From: Cephalotrichum gorgonifer
Taxonomy: Eukaryota; Ascomycota; Sordariomycetes; Microascales; Microascaceae
Assembly (NCBI GenBank): GCA_900312665.1
Contig: ONZQ02000003.1
Location: 1,891,823 to 1,955,822 of the forward strand
Reading direction: 5' to 3'
Length of the DNA: 64,000 bases
A model generated the notes under the pieces. The model made no database searches. It was given only the letters and a program-made list of their open reading frames with translations, and was not told the origin of the DNA. The first letter of the stretch is position 1. The number at the start of each line of letters is the position of its first letter. Positions 46,708-59,400 of the stretch are shown one piece after another. Position numbers and translations under genes: made by a program.

Positions 46708-49592
46708 AACGGCATCTCGGCCCACGACTAGGACTTGACGGAGAAGCTACGACTACTGCCACGAATTGGGTGGTTTCGTGGCTTGATGCGAACTGGATTC
46801 GAGAAGCATGGGCATGGGCATGGGTGGAGGATGATGAGGTAGAGGATGAGACTTCCGGCCTGGTGCCCGTGGACGAAGGATATGTCACGATCTCGTCACT
46901 CTGGATAGTCATCCTCATGGGCGAAAAAGAGGCGCGTCATTGACCGAGCTGACTTCGTCTCCTACCTTACCATTTACGCATATACACGGGTTCCCCGAAG
47001 CAAGGCGAACTAGCGTTTTACAAATGAAAGAATATGATACCCCCTTCAGAACTGGCTAGACTGGCCCTCATATAGATCGAAGACTCTTCGAGAGAGTGGC
47101 CGAAGAGCACACTATATGGTGCCGTCCCGACGGATGACGAATCTGGTATGCGGATGGCGTCCGCCTCCCCAGGCAGACGACGGGGAGGCTAGTTATTTTT
47201 ACTTCCGGTTATCCAGGGATAATTCAGCCGCGCCAGGACAAGGGGATCGTATAACAGCCATGTACGAGTTCGCGGGTCGCCTAGGGACTGGATCGTGGTA
47301 AAGTACCTCCTCGTAGATTACAGGCTCGGTCCGCATGTCCACTTTACCCGATGGGACGGGACGGGGAAGAGAAGGATGAACGCGCTAGGGCTGGACCCTG
47401 CAGTTAATGGAAGAAGCTATCGTCAAGCTCTGAGATGGTCGAATGCCCAATAGATGAGATAGGACAGGGATACGGTGTGCGACGTCTGCTTTGTTGACGT
47501 GGCCATTTCCACACTCGCGCTGCCAGGATCAACCTAGCCCTGGCGCGTGTGAAGTCACAATTATCCGAGCTGTCTAATCTTAAAATAGGTTATGTCGACC
47601 CAGGATTGCAAACGGACGAAGAGTGATGAGATCTAGAGAAAAAGTGACCCCCGACAAGATGTGAAGCGCCCATTGGTCAATTATTTGAGGCCACGAGGGA
47701 GGGGTCCATTATCCATTGTATCGGAGATGAGGAGTGGACCCGGAGGTTTGTGAGACAGGACAGGACAAGACAGGGGTCGAACCATTCCCCACTGCTTCCT
47801 GTGGCTACCCTGTTTAATATCCTTCTCGAACGGCACTCCCACTGATCCAAGGGAGCCCCACAACGTTGTATCTCCCGCTGTCGATCCAGGGGATCAATTC
47901 CTCCAACGTACTCCATACCCCGTAGGGCAACGGCTCCGTTCGCTACTCGAGTACCCAAGTGGGACATCGCCCCGAGTCACTATTGGGAAACAACAGACAC
48001 ATCTCCCCGCACGCTAATGCTGGATACAGCCGATGTTGTTTCGAGTCGATGCGGAGCCGACTCACCGCCGTGAAGAAGTGTTGTTATCCCCAGTTCGGCT
48101 CGCCGACCCTTGCATAACCCTCAACCCCACGCGGGGATGTGGGAGGACGACGACGCCAAGAACGAGGAAAGGCTAGGAGAAAACATGTCCTTGTCCTGTA
48201 TTCGATCGAGTAGATTGTGTGTTTTTAAATGAGACCCCCATAATACCCGAGAGTATACCTCCCATCTGACATAGCTCCCTTGGCTGCCGTCGACTGATAT
48301 CCTGCACCGAGAGTACATGTAATAAGCTGTCATCTGGGTGGTCAGCACCAATAGCGAGGGCCAAGTGGTAATGCCCGAATCCAGGCAGAAGACGCAATAT
48401 AACGCATCGGCTGAAAGACTTGCAGAATCCGCTCCCTTTGATTCGGGCAGGAGTAGCATTTCCTGTCGGTGGCGGCGAGTCGCGACTAGGAAAAGAGAAA
48501 GGAAAAGGGGGGGTTAGGCGAGATGAAAGAGAAAATTTCCTCTCTCGCCCATTCCGCGACCAGGCCATGTTGAATGAATGCGCTTGTATCTTGTGAATTA
48601 CGTGGATTACCCACATCGAATGGGGCGGGCGTACTCATATGGACCGACTCCAGTGGTCCATGCTGGCGTCTCATCTTTAGACGATATGGAGTCCGGACAT
48701 GACCTCCGCTTTCTGCCCGGAACTTCCACCTTGTTTTTCAATTAAGGGTGTTTCGAATGCAGAATTCGGGTTTCAAGGGAGTCAGTTGCCTCGAAACTCG
48801 AAATCTCGCCTCTTCTTCTGCATGCCATTGCCCCCATCTGCCCCCCAACTCGGCTGCGCCCGATCCACCGCCCGTCTTAATACCGGCTTGGTCCCTCGGC
48901 GCTACCTATCCCGTCTTCGACCTCGTCGTTCATTCCGTTAGCCAGGTACTTCTTTTTTCTCCGCGTCCTGGTGTACCCAGAGGGCCAGCAACGAGAAAAT
49001 AGGTGCGCCCACTGCAACGAAGTATCCGGACTGCGAGGAATCCGTGCCCATCTCCAATTAACGCTGTGTCGCCGGTCTGCGGGTCGCCGATCCACATCTT
49101 AGTACCACATATAAGTACCATGAGGCACCCTCCTACACCCGTTACGCAGCACCACAGGTAGATGACCTCGTCGCTTGTTCCCGTGGATTCAACGCGCGCA
49201 GAGGAGTGAGCCTCAAGCGGTCGTGCCCTCCCCTCACCCTCGCCAAGATTCGGCCCCTGGCACCCACCCACCTCACCTCGCCCCTTCACTTGTGCCACTA
49301 GGAACCTCGCTGGCTGGACCTGAGATCGTTACGGTTGGGTTTTGCTGCAGCTCGTGCAGCATCGGCGGAGTGTGTATCAACGCACAGCAGTCACCAGGAG
49401 TCGGCTTTGATGCTACATGACCTGCACACACGCACACACACACACACACTAATTGAGTGTGGACGGTACGCGGAGCACACGACCAACGCGGGAACTGCTT
49501 AAAGAAGCGAGGGACAACACGGGCGAGTACTCGTAGTGTAGCCTGTCGATTCGATCCTCTTTCTCCCAACGAGTCGAATCCCACAATCGCGA
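46708..49592. other. Intergenic DNA, no gene recognised
   Basis: Short frames only, none with a domain. A (CA)n microsatellite lies at 49425-49449 and a CGAGTACTCG palindrome at 49524-49533, close to the next start. Confidence 0.5.
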
Positions 49593-52500
49593 ATGCCGTC
49601 GATCCCCTGGTCGAAACGGTCGGCGTCCGTCCGTCAGGCGAGCACCACCGCAGCCAACAACGAGCTCGCCGTCGAGGCGGCGCCCGACGCGGCCAAGCTA
49701 CCACCGCCGTCGGCTAGCGTATCCGGTGGGGTAGCAGCAGCAGCAGTAGCACTAGGAGGAGAAGCAGGACCAACAGCAGCAGGAACACCGGCTCCCGAGC
49801 AGACCCGGCCCCGGCGGGGGTCCACGCGGGAGTTTATTCATAACTTGCTCGGCCGAACACAGTCCAAAGCAAAGGCCCCGACAAGCCCGAATACCACATC
49901 GGCCACCCCAAGACGGCAATCAAACTCATCCAAGTTGAGGACCACCCCCGGGCGGAGCGCTCCTGCTACGAAAAACAATGGCTCGACTTTGGAAGGGCCG
50001 ATGTCCCCCCCACCGGCACCGAAATCCCGCGTTACGAGCAATTCTGTAAGTGCGCCGATCTCCTTTCGTCATCAGGCCATGGTCGCAGTTTCCGCCGCCG
50101 AGTTCATCTCCCGCACGCCATGTTACCAGTACTGTGTATTAGTACTGGTGTCATTATTTTCTTAATTTGGCAGGCGCCCTCCTGCCCCGGTCGCCCCCGG
50201 GCGGCGGCGCCCCTTCCTTCATCAATTGCTCACATCATATACTTTGGCGGCCAACCCCTGGGGCCACCGCTTCCATCATCAGCAAGGCAATGTCCAATGT
50301 CAATGTTCCTATGGGTAGATGGATGCGGCCTGCTTGCTGCACCCCCTCGTGGCAGCGCCCGTGGCAGCACTCGTGCCAACCCTCGTGCCAACCAGCCCCG
50401 CATTCCACTCGAGTACCTCCCTACCTCCCTACCTCCCTACCTCTGTTAGTCGTTACCTAGTGGTTTTCCTGAGCTCACCCCTTCCTCCTTTATTGACTTT
50501 CCTGCATCGCCCCAACCTTAGCGCATCCAATTGGCACCTCACCTGTTCCTTCATGATTCCGCCCGACACGTATATAGGCTGAGATGCATCCCCAACTCTG
50601 CAGCTCCCATGGTAGCACAACCTGACCAAATCCGGGGGATGAATTACGTCCCCTGTCCCTTTCTACCTTTTCCCTTTCTTCTTCCTCATTTTTTAGGGGA
50701 TCTTTGACTGGCCAATCCCTCATAACCCCGCACTCCCTGCCTCCCTCGTCACGAGGACTTACTTGTACTTCATACCCCCGCGCCTCCGGGTGAGTACGAG
50801 CACGAGCACGAGCACCAAAACGAGCACCAGCGCTTGTACCTTCCTCCTCGACCACCATCCATCCCTGAGCTACACGTATAAAATCGCCTTCCGCGCCATT
50901 CGCTAACCTCATCCCCTCGCCCCCGCTCTCCAAATAGTACTCCTCCACTCCAATCTCTCCACGCTCTCCCATAAACGCCAATAAGCCCCTCCCCTCCCCG
51001 CCACCCCCCGGCAGCTCCCTCGCGGAGGGGCCCCCGCCAAAGCCCGTCCTCAAACTCGCCCGCATAATGGCCACCCTCAGCGACTCGGACATCGAGAAGC
51101 TCTTCTCCGGCGCTCCGCAATACTTCGCCCGCTCCGAGGGCCACAACACCGGCGCACCCCACCCCTCCGTCGCCTTCCCCTGGGATGAGGAGGTCGGGAT
51201 CCGCGACCTGGCCGACCACATTCAGGTCGAGGACCACGCCTGGCGGTGCATGACGGCATGGCCCCACATCACGAGGGGCGCCCGCAGGAACTCCAATGCC
51301 TCCGCTACGACGGGGGGGCTGGATCGCGCCCGCGCCCACTTCTACCCGCGGTGTCGAGAGCGGCCTAATATGCTGAGCATGCTCGGGTTGGAGAAGGGCA
51401 CCATTGGCTACCAGGCCGCCCTGGAGATGTCGGTTTCAGACGCGCTGCAGGAGGAGCAATACGGCTTCGGCAGCCTCGGATTCAAGGCCCACCTGATACT
51501 CGACCAGCGCCAGAAGCTGGTATCGTCCAAGGACGGGCTCCGCCGACTGAAAGAGGACTTCGTCCTCGATCAGCTCTCCAAGAATGGCCGGAGATACAAC
51601 AGTGGCATCCTGACGAAGGACATGTCCAGCGAACTCTACAACGACCTATTCCTCCACATCCTCCACCCCCCCAACCGGATAATCGACCACGGCGACCCCT
51701 ACAGCCTCGCAGTTCAGATCCAGGCCCTCCTGAAGGTCCTGACGACGCCCAACGTCTGGCTCGACTTCTCCCGCGTAGAATGGCGCCTCCGCCTGGGTCA
51801 GGTCCTCTGGGGCACACTTGAGGGAGACGAGGTCGCCGACGGCACGGCTATTGCGGACGCGGATACCATGGGCGAATGTATCCACGAACGGTACTGGCTG
51901 CTCCTTCAGGTCCTCCTCGCGTGCGAGCTCCTGATACGGTTAGATGCTATCACGTCTGGGGAGGAACTCGGCGTAGAGAGCATCCATCCCGACGACATCC
52001 GCCGCTTTGAGAGGGACGCGAACGCTACGGTGAAGTGGTCACTTATACTAGCCCGTGTATGGCTGGATAACATAGAGGTTCGAAAGTCCGAACCGGACTC
52101 TGCGCCTCCGAACCACGCATCCACGGGCTGGTTGGCGTCCCTCACCGAGCGGATGACCCTTCACAGCCATCGGCACACGAAGAGCCGCGATATGGAAGAG
52201 CCGGCGACGTACACTGTCAAGGGTGTGCATGGCGAGAGGCAGATCAACGGCCTCACGCACTTTGCGCGGAAGCTGCAGTGGCCCAACATCGAGTCGTACG
52301 AGGCGAGAATCACCGATAACGCGCGGACTGTAAACCACTCGAGCCCCGTCTCGGGCTCGCCGCGGGATTCCACCCATGCCCGACGCACGTCGGTATCGTC
52401 GCTCCCAAAGACGCCGACGTTGAAGAAGGGGCTGCGGCTTCGCAGGAGGAAGGTCGGCGCTATGCTGAACCCGAATGGATGGCTGTCCAAGTCTTACATC

Positions 52501-53811
52501 TCGAGCCTGGTGCTACCGGGCGAGAGCGTGAGTCACCTGCTTATGGCGACCTTACTCGAGAACGACAAGGAGGCGATGGCTAAGCTCGGCCCGATGGCGA
52601 ATCTGGCGGGTGGCTTCATCTATCGCGGAAAGAGCTTCTGGAGCACGAATTGTGTCGTCGGGAGGGTGTTGGCTGCCGGGAACGGGTCTGCCGAGTGTAT
52701 GGGATGGATATCCAGTGATGTCATGCCTACCGAGGTGCAAGATGGCTGGGTAGATATCACAGTGGAAGAGACCCCAGGTACGTACGCCCATAGGAAATCG
52801 GTGGTATAACGCTAAGAGAAGAGTAGCTGCCACTCAGCGGACGGGCCGAAAGGCACGACTCTGGGACAAGGTCAACGTCGAGAAGGACTCGGACGTACTT
52901 GGAAACGCGGACCCGTCTTCCGTCTTCCCCGCAGACTTCATTATCCCAACGGAGAACAACTACCTGGAGCCGCTGGGCATAGTTGGTATCGAGCTGCAGT
53001 CCCTGTCCTTGTCCGCCGCCAGAGACTCGTTCGACACACTGGCCGGGGAGGAGAACGGATTCGCGGCCGATGTTGCCAGGCATAAGATCAACACGTATTC
53101 CTCGTCGCTTTCGTTCATAGCGACTCGTGATGGAGAGGAGACGGAGCACACCTTTTCGCTGAGCAGGGACGTCTACTTCGTCACGGCTCATCCCTGCGCT
53201 CCGTCTCAGTATGTCAAGTATGTGAAGTCGCCGAGTAGTCCGACCATCCAGCAGATCGACGTCTCCGGCGAAGATGTGCCGGGGAAGATATCTACTGTTG
53301 CGAGCGTCACTGGTATGCCACCCGCCCCCAATATATGCCGTTGTGGCGCGTATTAACATATAATCTAGGACACCCTCTACACAAGTCCTTCACGTACACC
53401 GTCATCCACCTCTCCGAACTCCTCCGCCGCCGGTCGGAACCCCTCGAATCCCTCCTCCAGAACACCCCCGCCCGTCGACCCTCTCTCACGCCCACGCAGA
53501 ACACCACCACCATGCCCCGCGTGCTCGTCATAGACTGCGTGACCAACTTCCCCAGGACACCCCCACAGTCGACGCCCACGTCCCCATTGTCGGCCACCCC
53601 TCCGTTGGGGTCGCTTCACGGCGTCGCGGCGGAAAAGATGCACCTCGAGTCCAGGGCGAGGAGGTTCGGATCGGACGTAGAGATACTCGCGAGGGCGATC
53701 TGTGCCGAGATGGGCTGGGATGCCGTGATTAGTAGGAGGAGGAGGGGGTGCCTGGGCTGTGCGATCCGGGAGGCCGGGGCTCTGGATTGGAGGGTCGTGA
53801 TTAGGCTCTAG
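49593..53811 (+). CDS. Uncharacterised large fungal protein, 1073 residues
   Basis: Four exons, 49593-50045, 50938-52777, 52827-53312 and 53369-53811, phases 0, 1 and 1. Residues 1-151 are disordered (Ala/Ser/Pro/Thr) with the short block STREFIHNLLGRTQSK. Residue 152 onward runs into GPPPKPVLKLARIMATLSD, then DIEKLFSGAPQYFARSEGH and HPSVAFPWDEE, which look strongly conserved in style; a long helical part follows, then a Ser/Arg stretch (SSLPKTPTLKKGLRLRRRK) and a beta-rich C-terminal part (FIIPTENNYLEPLG). No transmembrane helix or catalytic motif is evident. I do not recognise the family. The first intron (892 bp) is far longer than any other here. A shorter model starting at the ATG at 51067 is possible, but the frame upstream to 50938 reads as protein and the splice phase agrees. 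Confidence 0.75.
50046..50937 (+). other. Outsized first intron with tandem repeats
   Basis: Donor GTAAGT at 50046 and acceptor AAATAG ending at 50937, with a CTAAC branch point near 50903. It contains four copies of an 8-mer TACCTCCC-type repeat (50414-50445), a CTCGTGCCAAC doublet near 50380, and GAGTACGAGCACGAG repeats near 50792 like those of the gene-poor regions. An additional small exon inside it cannot be excluded (CAG acceptor at 50173). Confidence 0.5.
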
Positions 53812-54687
53812 GGGGGAGCGGTGTGTTTGCCACGGCGGTCGTGTTGAAGAGAATCGGGGGTGGGCTGCGAGTGGTTGATTAGGGGGGAGTGTACGACGGA
53901 GACCGGGGAAGTGGGAAGTAGTGGAAATGTAGTAATACGATACCCCCAAATTGAGAAACAATGGTGGGTAGATGATCCTCTGATGCAACGGCCCCCCGCC
54001 AGACACTGACGGGGGAGCCGGGTAGAGGTAGTAATAGGATGAACCTTTATCTCCTAGAACTCCGTAGTTCACTTATCCGCTCAATCGGGTGTTCCACCCC
54101 TCCCTCCCCTTTAAACGTCAGAGGTCGGGGACGAAAATATGTACCTATGATATTAGTTACAACTTTACCCCGTAAGAACGAATGTTCGGCCTCGAGTGGC
54201 TACTGACGAGTCTATGCCAACAATCACGTATATCACACACACCACACAGTAATCTACCCACCCTCCATACTTATCCAGCATTTAGCATTCAGCACACATT
54301 TCACAAGTCGCAAATAGGTAAGATCTTCTTAACAAAGTGTCATTAGCCCCCTCTCGCCCCCCCTGCCGCCCCCGTAACCCGTAACCTGCAACCCACATCC
54401 CGGATATCTAAGAAGCGAATAGAAAACACAACTTGCGCACAAAGAGGCGCGTAACGAAAACACAAAACGCGAATATAAACCGCTCTCCTCTCCTCTCCCG
54501 CCCCCACCCCCAGACATGAAAAATCCTTCCCTTGAACTAAAAGAGCCAGCCGTCATCATTGTCTATATCATAACCCTGATAAACGAGAAGGAGAACCCAA
54601 ACTAGGACCCGATACAAAGTAACACAGGCGAAAGGAAATTAGAACAAGAAAAAAAGGAAAGCTCTCCTTTCCGACCACAGACTAGCC
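53812..54687. other. Convergent 3' flanks of the 1073-residue gene and nit-2
   Basis: No coding frame with support. The AT-richer 54100-54660 stretch is the likely 3' untranslated region of nit-2. Confidence 0.5.
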
Positions 54688-57600
54688 CTAAAGACTCATC
54701 GTCAGCCACTCCCACTCCTGAGCGCCTGACGAACCCGCAGCTGGGTTCCCCATCGCCCCTGCCCTCGCCGCGTTTGAGATGGACATCATGCTCTGGCTCC
54801 CGATCGGCCGGTGGCTCATGCCGAACGCGCTTACAAGCCCCAGGCTTGTGGTGCTGTGCGCGTGCGGGAGCCCCGGCGCCGCGCCCGGTGTCCTTGCCGC
54901 CTCATTAGACCCCGTAGAGTTCTCGGGGCTGTCGATGTCCATCTCGTTACCGGTATCCTGCCCGGGACCCTTGTTGTGTCGGCGCTGCCGTTTAGAACTC
55001 GTGGTCGCGGACCTAGATAGCGAGGATGCGCCGGGCCCGGGGGTTGCCTTGGGCGGCGCTGCCGCTATCGGTATGACGCCCTTGCCACTGGCGGGGCCGG
55101 CGGTCCCCGTATTCCCGTGGAAGTTTGGCCCTGTGCTGATGGGCGTGCTGTTACCCATCGACCCTGAATTCTCGGGCGAAGCCTCGGCACTGGAGGAAGC
55201 GGCCCCGCCTATCCGCTTCGCGGTGGCGGCAGCGGACGCGCTCTTATTGCCGTTGCTGGTGTTAATCGCGAGGGATGAAACGGCAATGGATGAGTTCTTC
55301 CTAGATGCGGCGGCGGAGGTCGTTCCCGATGCGATGGCGCTTGCGCTCTTCTTGAGCCTAGTGCTGCTGCTGCCTCCTGCGACGTTGGGACCTGATCCAC
55401 GATTGCGCTTCTTGATGACATCTGTCTTCAAGCTGAGCGGCCTCACAACGCCGTGGAGCTTCAAGAACAGACCACACGCGTTGCAGAGCGGCTGCCCCTC
55501 TGGGTTCCGACGCCACAGGGGCGTGGTCTGAGTGAAGCAGTTCGTGCACGTCGTCGGACTACTGCCCTCGCCTTGGTTGTTCCCGGCGTTTTGCAGGTTC
55601 GTTGTCGATCCATGCTTGGAGCCGGGAGGCGACGACGGCCGGCTAGGCGCTGCTGAGGAAAAGCCGGAAACACCACCGGTTGGATCAGGGGGAGGCGAGC
55701 TTGGGGTAGACCCGGCAGTCCTGTCGCCAGAGTGGCTGCTCATTCCTCCCCGGCTCCCCAGTCGAGGCGTCGAAGAAATTGACGACGTCCTGGCTAGTCG
55801 TTGGCGGTTGTCTCCACCGCCACCATCAGCCCTGAATGTTTGCTGCGAATGTGATCTACTCATGCCGCCCTGGTCCCAGTCTCCCGTGTCGACGTAGTCG
55901 GTGGTGGTGCTTCCGATAGTGACCGACTTACGAGGCGGCCCACCGGGGTATCGAGCGGCTTGGGTGCTGAACTGGCCGGGAAGTGACGCATCCCAACGCA
56001 GCGCGTTGCTGCTGTTGTCGTCCATGACGGACATGCCCATATTCCGGTCGGCAAACGCACCGCCATCTTCGTCATCGGAATCTGTGCCAAACGAGAACAT
56101 GTTGTCATTCTGCATTGTGCCGCGGGGGGACCGGACAATCTGGTCTTGCTGGAAGACCTGGGTGGGGTCAATGTGGCCGAACGAACTCGGCGCCGTGCTG
56201 TACGCCGACACTGGTTCCGAGCCGGGTGCCGACGCCGAGAACATCGAGGTTCCGTTGGCATTGTACGCGAATGACTGGTTGGATTGGGGGTTTCCGCCAA
56301 AGCTATTATTATTAGTAGGATGGCCCCTAAAGCCCTGCCCTTGTCCACGTTGGTTGCGCACGTCCATCGACCCGAAGTAGAAGCCCTCGCCGTCATTCAT
56401 AGCGTGCGGGGTCGATGCTGTCGACTGGTAGGCAGACTCCGTGGGAGAGTAGAAGTCGGGCACATTCATAGGAGCAGAGGCAGTGTTCGTGTCATACAGA
56501 CCGGGGAACTGCCCGTTGGTCATCATGGGCGACGTAGACGGAGAGAAGAACTGTTGCTGCTGGAAAGGTCCACCGGAGGTGAGCATGGAGTCGTTCTCGA
56601 GGCCAAACGTGTCGATCGGGAATGGAACGCCTCCTTGACCTGCCTGCTGGGTCGGGCCAGCTTGGGCAGCGCTGTCCAGAGAATACTCCTGAAGATCGGA
56701 GTCGGCGTCTAGCTCGTTTGGCCGGCCTGTGGTACTGTTGACCGCAGGGGCTTGGGGAGAGAAGTCGGCAGGCCGTTTCCGGGTAGTCTATAGGCCGGTT
56801 AGGATGAGAAGCACGGCAAGAGGGTGAATGGACAAGTAGTAAGAACACCATGAAGGAGCTAGATGGGGGCATATTAAGAGCAAAGTTGACTTACCGGCCT
56901 CACGTCGATACTTGTCTTACGGTGGTGGCGAGTGACGTAGTTAAACTCGTTCTGATGCCTGGGTGGAAACGGCACGGATTGAGGACTAAAGCGCTGGGAT
57001 GTTTCTTTCCGAGACTTGATAGGGATAGCCGAGGCGCGCAGTCCAGACGTCAGGTTCTCCATATCGTCGCCGGGGCTGAATCCCTGATCATGTCCGGGAG
57101 GGGTTTCAGCATCATCAAAGATGAAGTCATCAAGGCTCATGGGGTCCATGTGAGAGAGATTCTGCTCCGAGGACTTGCGCAATTGCTGCGCAATTCCACT
57201 AGGGGCATTTGTCGCTGCAGGGACCATTAGGCCTGCGCGCGTGGGTCTATACGAGAGTGACTGTCAGCATCTCGGGACGGGTACTAGCTGCGATCGGGAA
57301 AAAGGGTTTGCACCCATATCACACGAATGAATGGCGCAAAGCACAAGCATAGCCTCGCATACCTATTATTGACTTGCGATTCCTCATGCCGACGCCTCAT
57401 TAGCTTGCCGTGCATCATCCTCCAAGTCAAGTTCTCCATGCGACGCTGATCCGGAAGCAGCATTTTCGTCTGAGCATAGAGCTTCCATACCCGGATGGCG
57501 AGCGGGTCTTCCTTCTGTAATGCATCTATGCTAGGGAACTCGGAAGCGGGATCGTGTTTTTGAGAAGGAAAAGCGCCAGACCTTAGGAGAGTGTCTTGCG

Positions 57601-57847
57601 CGGTGGCATATGTCGACGATATATCTAGGCTGAGATCCTGCAGGCCGTTACGTAGCTCGGCACTTGACTTGCTGTTCTCAGGGGAGGCGGCATCGAAATT
57701 GGCCCCTTGGTAGCCGGTGCCGTAGTAGTGCCCGGCCGGTGGCGCATCGGGCCTCCTGGGGAAGCGGAAGTCGTGCTGAGTCGTCGCGGAATCCATGGAG
57801 GAAAGGGGTCTGAAGGCGGAGGGTCTGAATGAGGTGCTAGTAGCCAT
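54688..57847 (-). CDS. areA: NIT2/AreA GATA factor, global nitrogen regulator
   Basis: Three exons on the minus strand: 57847-57363, 57246-56895 and 56787-54688; 978 residues. The AreA N-terminal block is present (DPLAIRVWKLYAQTKMLL, then RMENLTWRMMHGKLMRRR, near residues 115-155). One GATA zinc finger has C693, C696, C714 and C717 with a 17-residue loop (NCFTQTTPLWRRNPEGQPLCNAC) and the basic tail VIKKRNR. The protein ends QEWEWLTMSL, the classic AreA/NIT2 tail that the co-repressor NmrA recognises. The factor binds HGATAR sites and activates genes for secondary nitrogen sources when ammonium and glutamine are low. Introns of 116 and 107 bp interrupt only the N-terminal third. Gln/Asn- and Ser/Gly-rich stretches are normal for the family. 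RKRPADFSP begins exon 3. Confidence 0.96.
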
Positions 57848-59400
57848 GTCGCACGGTTCGGGAGTAGGTGATGATGAGTGGACAATTCCGTGGAACGTCG
57901 CAAGATCTGGTCGCCCTTCTGGTAAGGGCAGGAGAGGGGTATGTCGGAAACCCTGTTCGCTGGTGTTAGCACCCCGTAGCCAGGCCAGACCAAGGAACGG
58001 GAACGATAGAAAGATGGTGACGCCGGCGGGATCCGGACTAGAGCGCGCCGATCGCCAGGAAGCACCAGGTGATGATGGGCACTGATAGGTGCTGATGAGG
58101 AGGAGGAAGAGGGTGAGGGTGGCGGATGGAAAAAGGATGGTGACTGACGTAGTACAGTGTCAAGCGACAATGAGCCGGATGCCCAAACTCTGTTGAGATC
58201 GGCGATTAAAGTTAGGGCGCGCGGTCGAAATGGGACGGACTATGTCCGTCTCATTCCCCCGTGCTTTAACAGCGTCGATTCGACCGATGAGACGGGCGAC
58301 AACGATGGCCGGATATAGTGGTTGGTGGTGGAAATGAAGATGCGAGAGGTTCTGGGGTGGGCCAGACGAGGAGAGAGGGAGGTGGGCGGCGGCCGGTGTG
58401 GGGGGATGCAGCAAGGATGCAATTGCTGATGGCCGGCGGGATGAGCGGGTGGTTTACTCGTACTCGGAGGATCCCTCTTGTCGTCGCTCACCGTGTTCGG
58501 GGTGGACTTGTTTGCAGAATTGGACCTGCTTGTCGCCACGAGAGTAATAGGCGTGGGACGAGATGGAAAATGGATCTTGGGTGGTGGGTGGCGGATGCGA
58601 AATTGGCATGTCCCGTTTCTTCAGGTTCCTTGAGAGAAAGTCGGATCGATTTGTGGCCAGAGTGGGTGGGATTCAGAGCATCTCCTACGAGTACTCGTAC
58701 TCGTACTCGGACGTCGGCTCGGGTGTTGGTGGGTGGTAGAAGGTGGGTGTGGGTGGTGGTGGGTGGGCAGTATAGTATGTATGGATGAGCGATGGAGGGA
58801 ACAGGACCTGAGGTGAAGGTTCCTTGGTGGCAGGAGGAGTATAATACTGGGTGGTGGTGGGGGTTCAAGTTCAGGGATCCCAAGTCATCGAAGTCGTGCG
58901 CCACCTAATCCAAAAGTAGGTACGGTACTCGGCGGTGACACCCAAGAGAAACAAGAGAAACAAGAGTCAGGAGCCAGGAGCCAGGAGCCAGGAGCCAGGA
59001 GCACCAAGTCACGGAAGGAGATGGAGATGGAAAATGGAAATGGAAGACGGAGAATCGTCTTGGTTGACTAATGGGGATATGTGTATTATTCAACGGAGTT
59101 TGTACAGAGAATGAATAATGAGGAGTCGTGCATGCTTGCTGCGAGTCTTCACGCAGCCGGAATTCGGAGCGGCGAGACGGTTGGACAATGGCAGGGGAGG
59201 TGGGGGGGAGAGAGGAGTTGACCAGGAATGAACCCCAAGCTTCGGTGCTAATGTCGAAGAGCGGGATCCATCCTGGGTAGTGCCTGCTCCCATTATTCAG
59301 GGAACGCAAGTAGTTACTTGTATTATGGAAGTCCTCGGTACCAGCGGTAGTGCACCACAGTACTCATGCTTCACGCTCGCATACTGCATCGAGTTAGGGA
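57848..59400 (-). promoter_or_regulatory. Upstream region of nit-2/areA
   Basis: No supported coding frame. Two HGATAR words lie close together, CGATAG at 58004-58009 and TGATAG at 58083-58088, 157 and 236 bp before the start codon. areA is known to be autoregulated in Aspergillus nidulans, so these are candidate self-binding sites. The region also holds TACGAGTACTCGTA at 58686-58699 and a 7-bp tandem repeat at 58968-59002. Confidence 0.4.
58968..59002. repeat. Five tandem copies of the heptamer CAGGAGC
   Basis: Perfect 7-bp units, five in a row, preceded by two copies of AAGAGAAAC. A minisatellite likely to vary between strains. Confidence 0.9.

Noticed and set aside
50120..50460. Overlapping frames that could be an exon of the 1073-residue gene
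   Set aside because: Joining at the CAG acceptor (50173) in phase gives a repeat-derived reading that ends at a stop, and the alternative join at 50938 gives a coherent protein. Not fully excluded.
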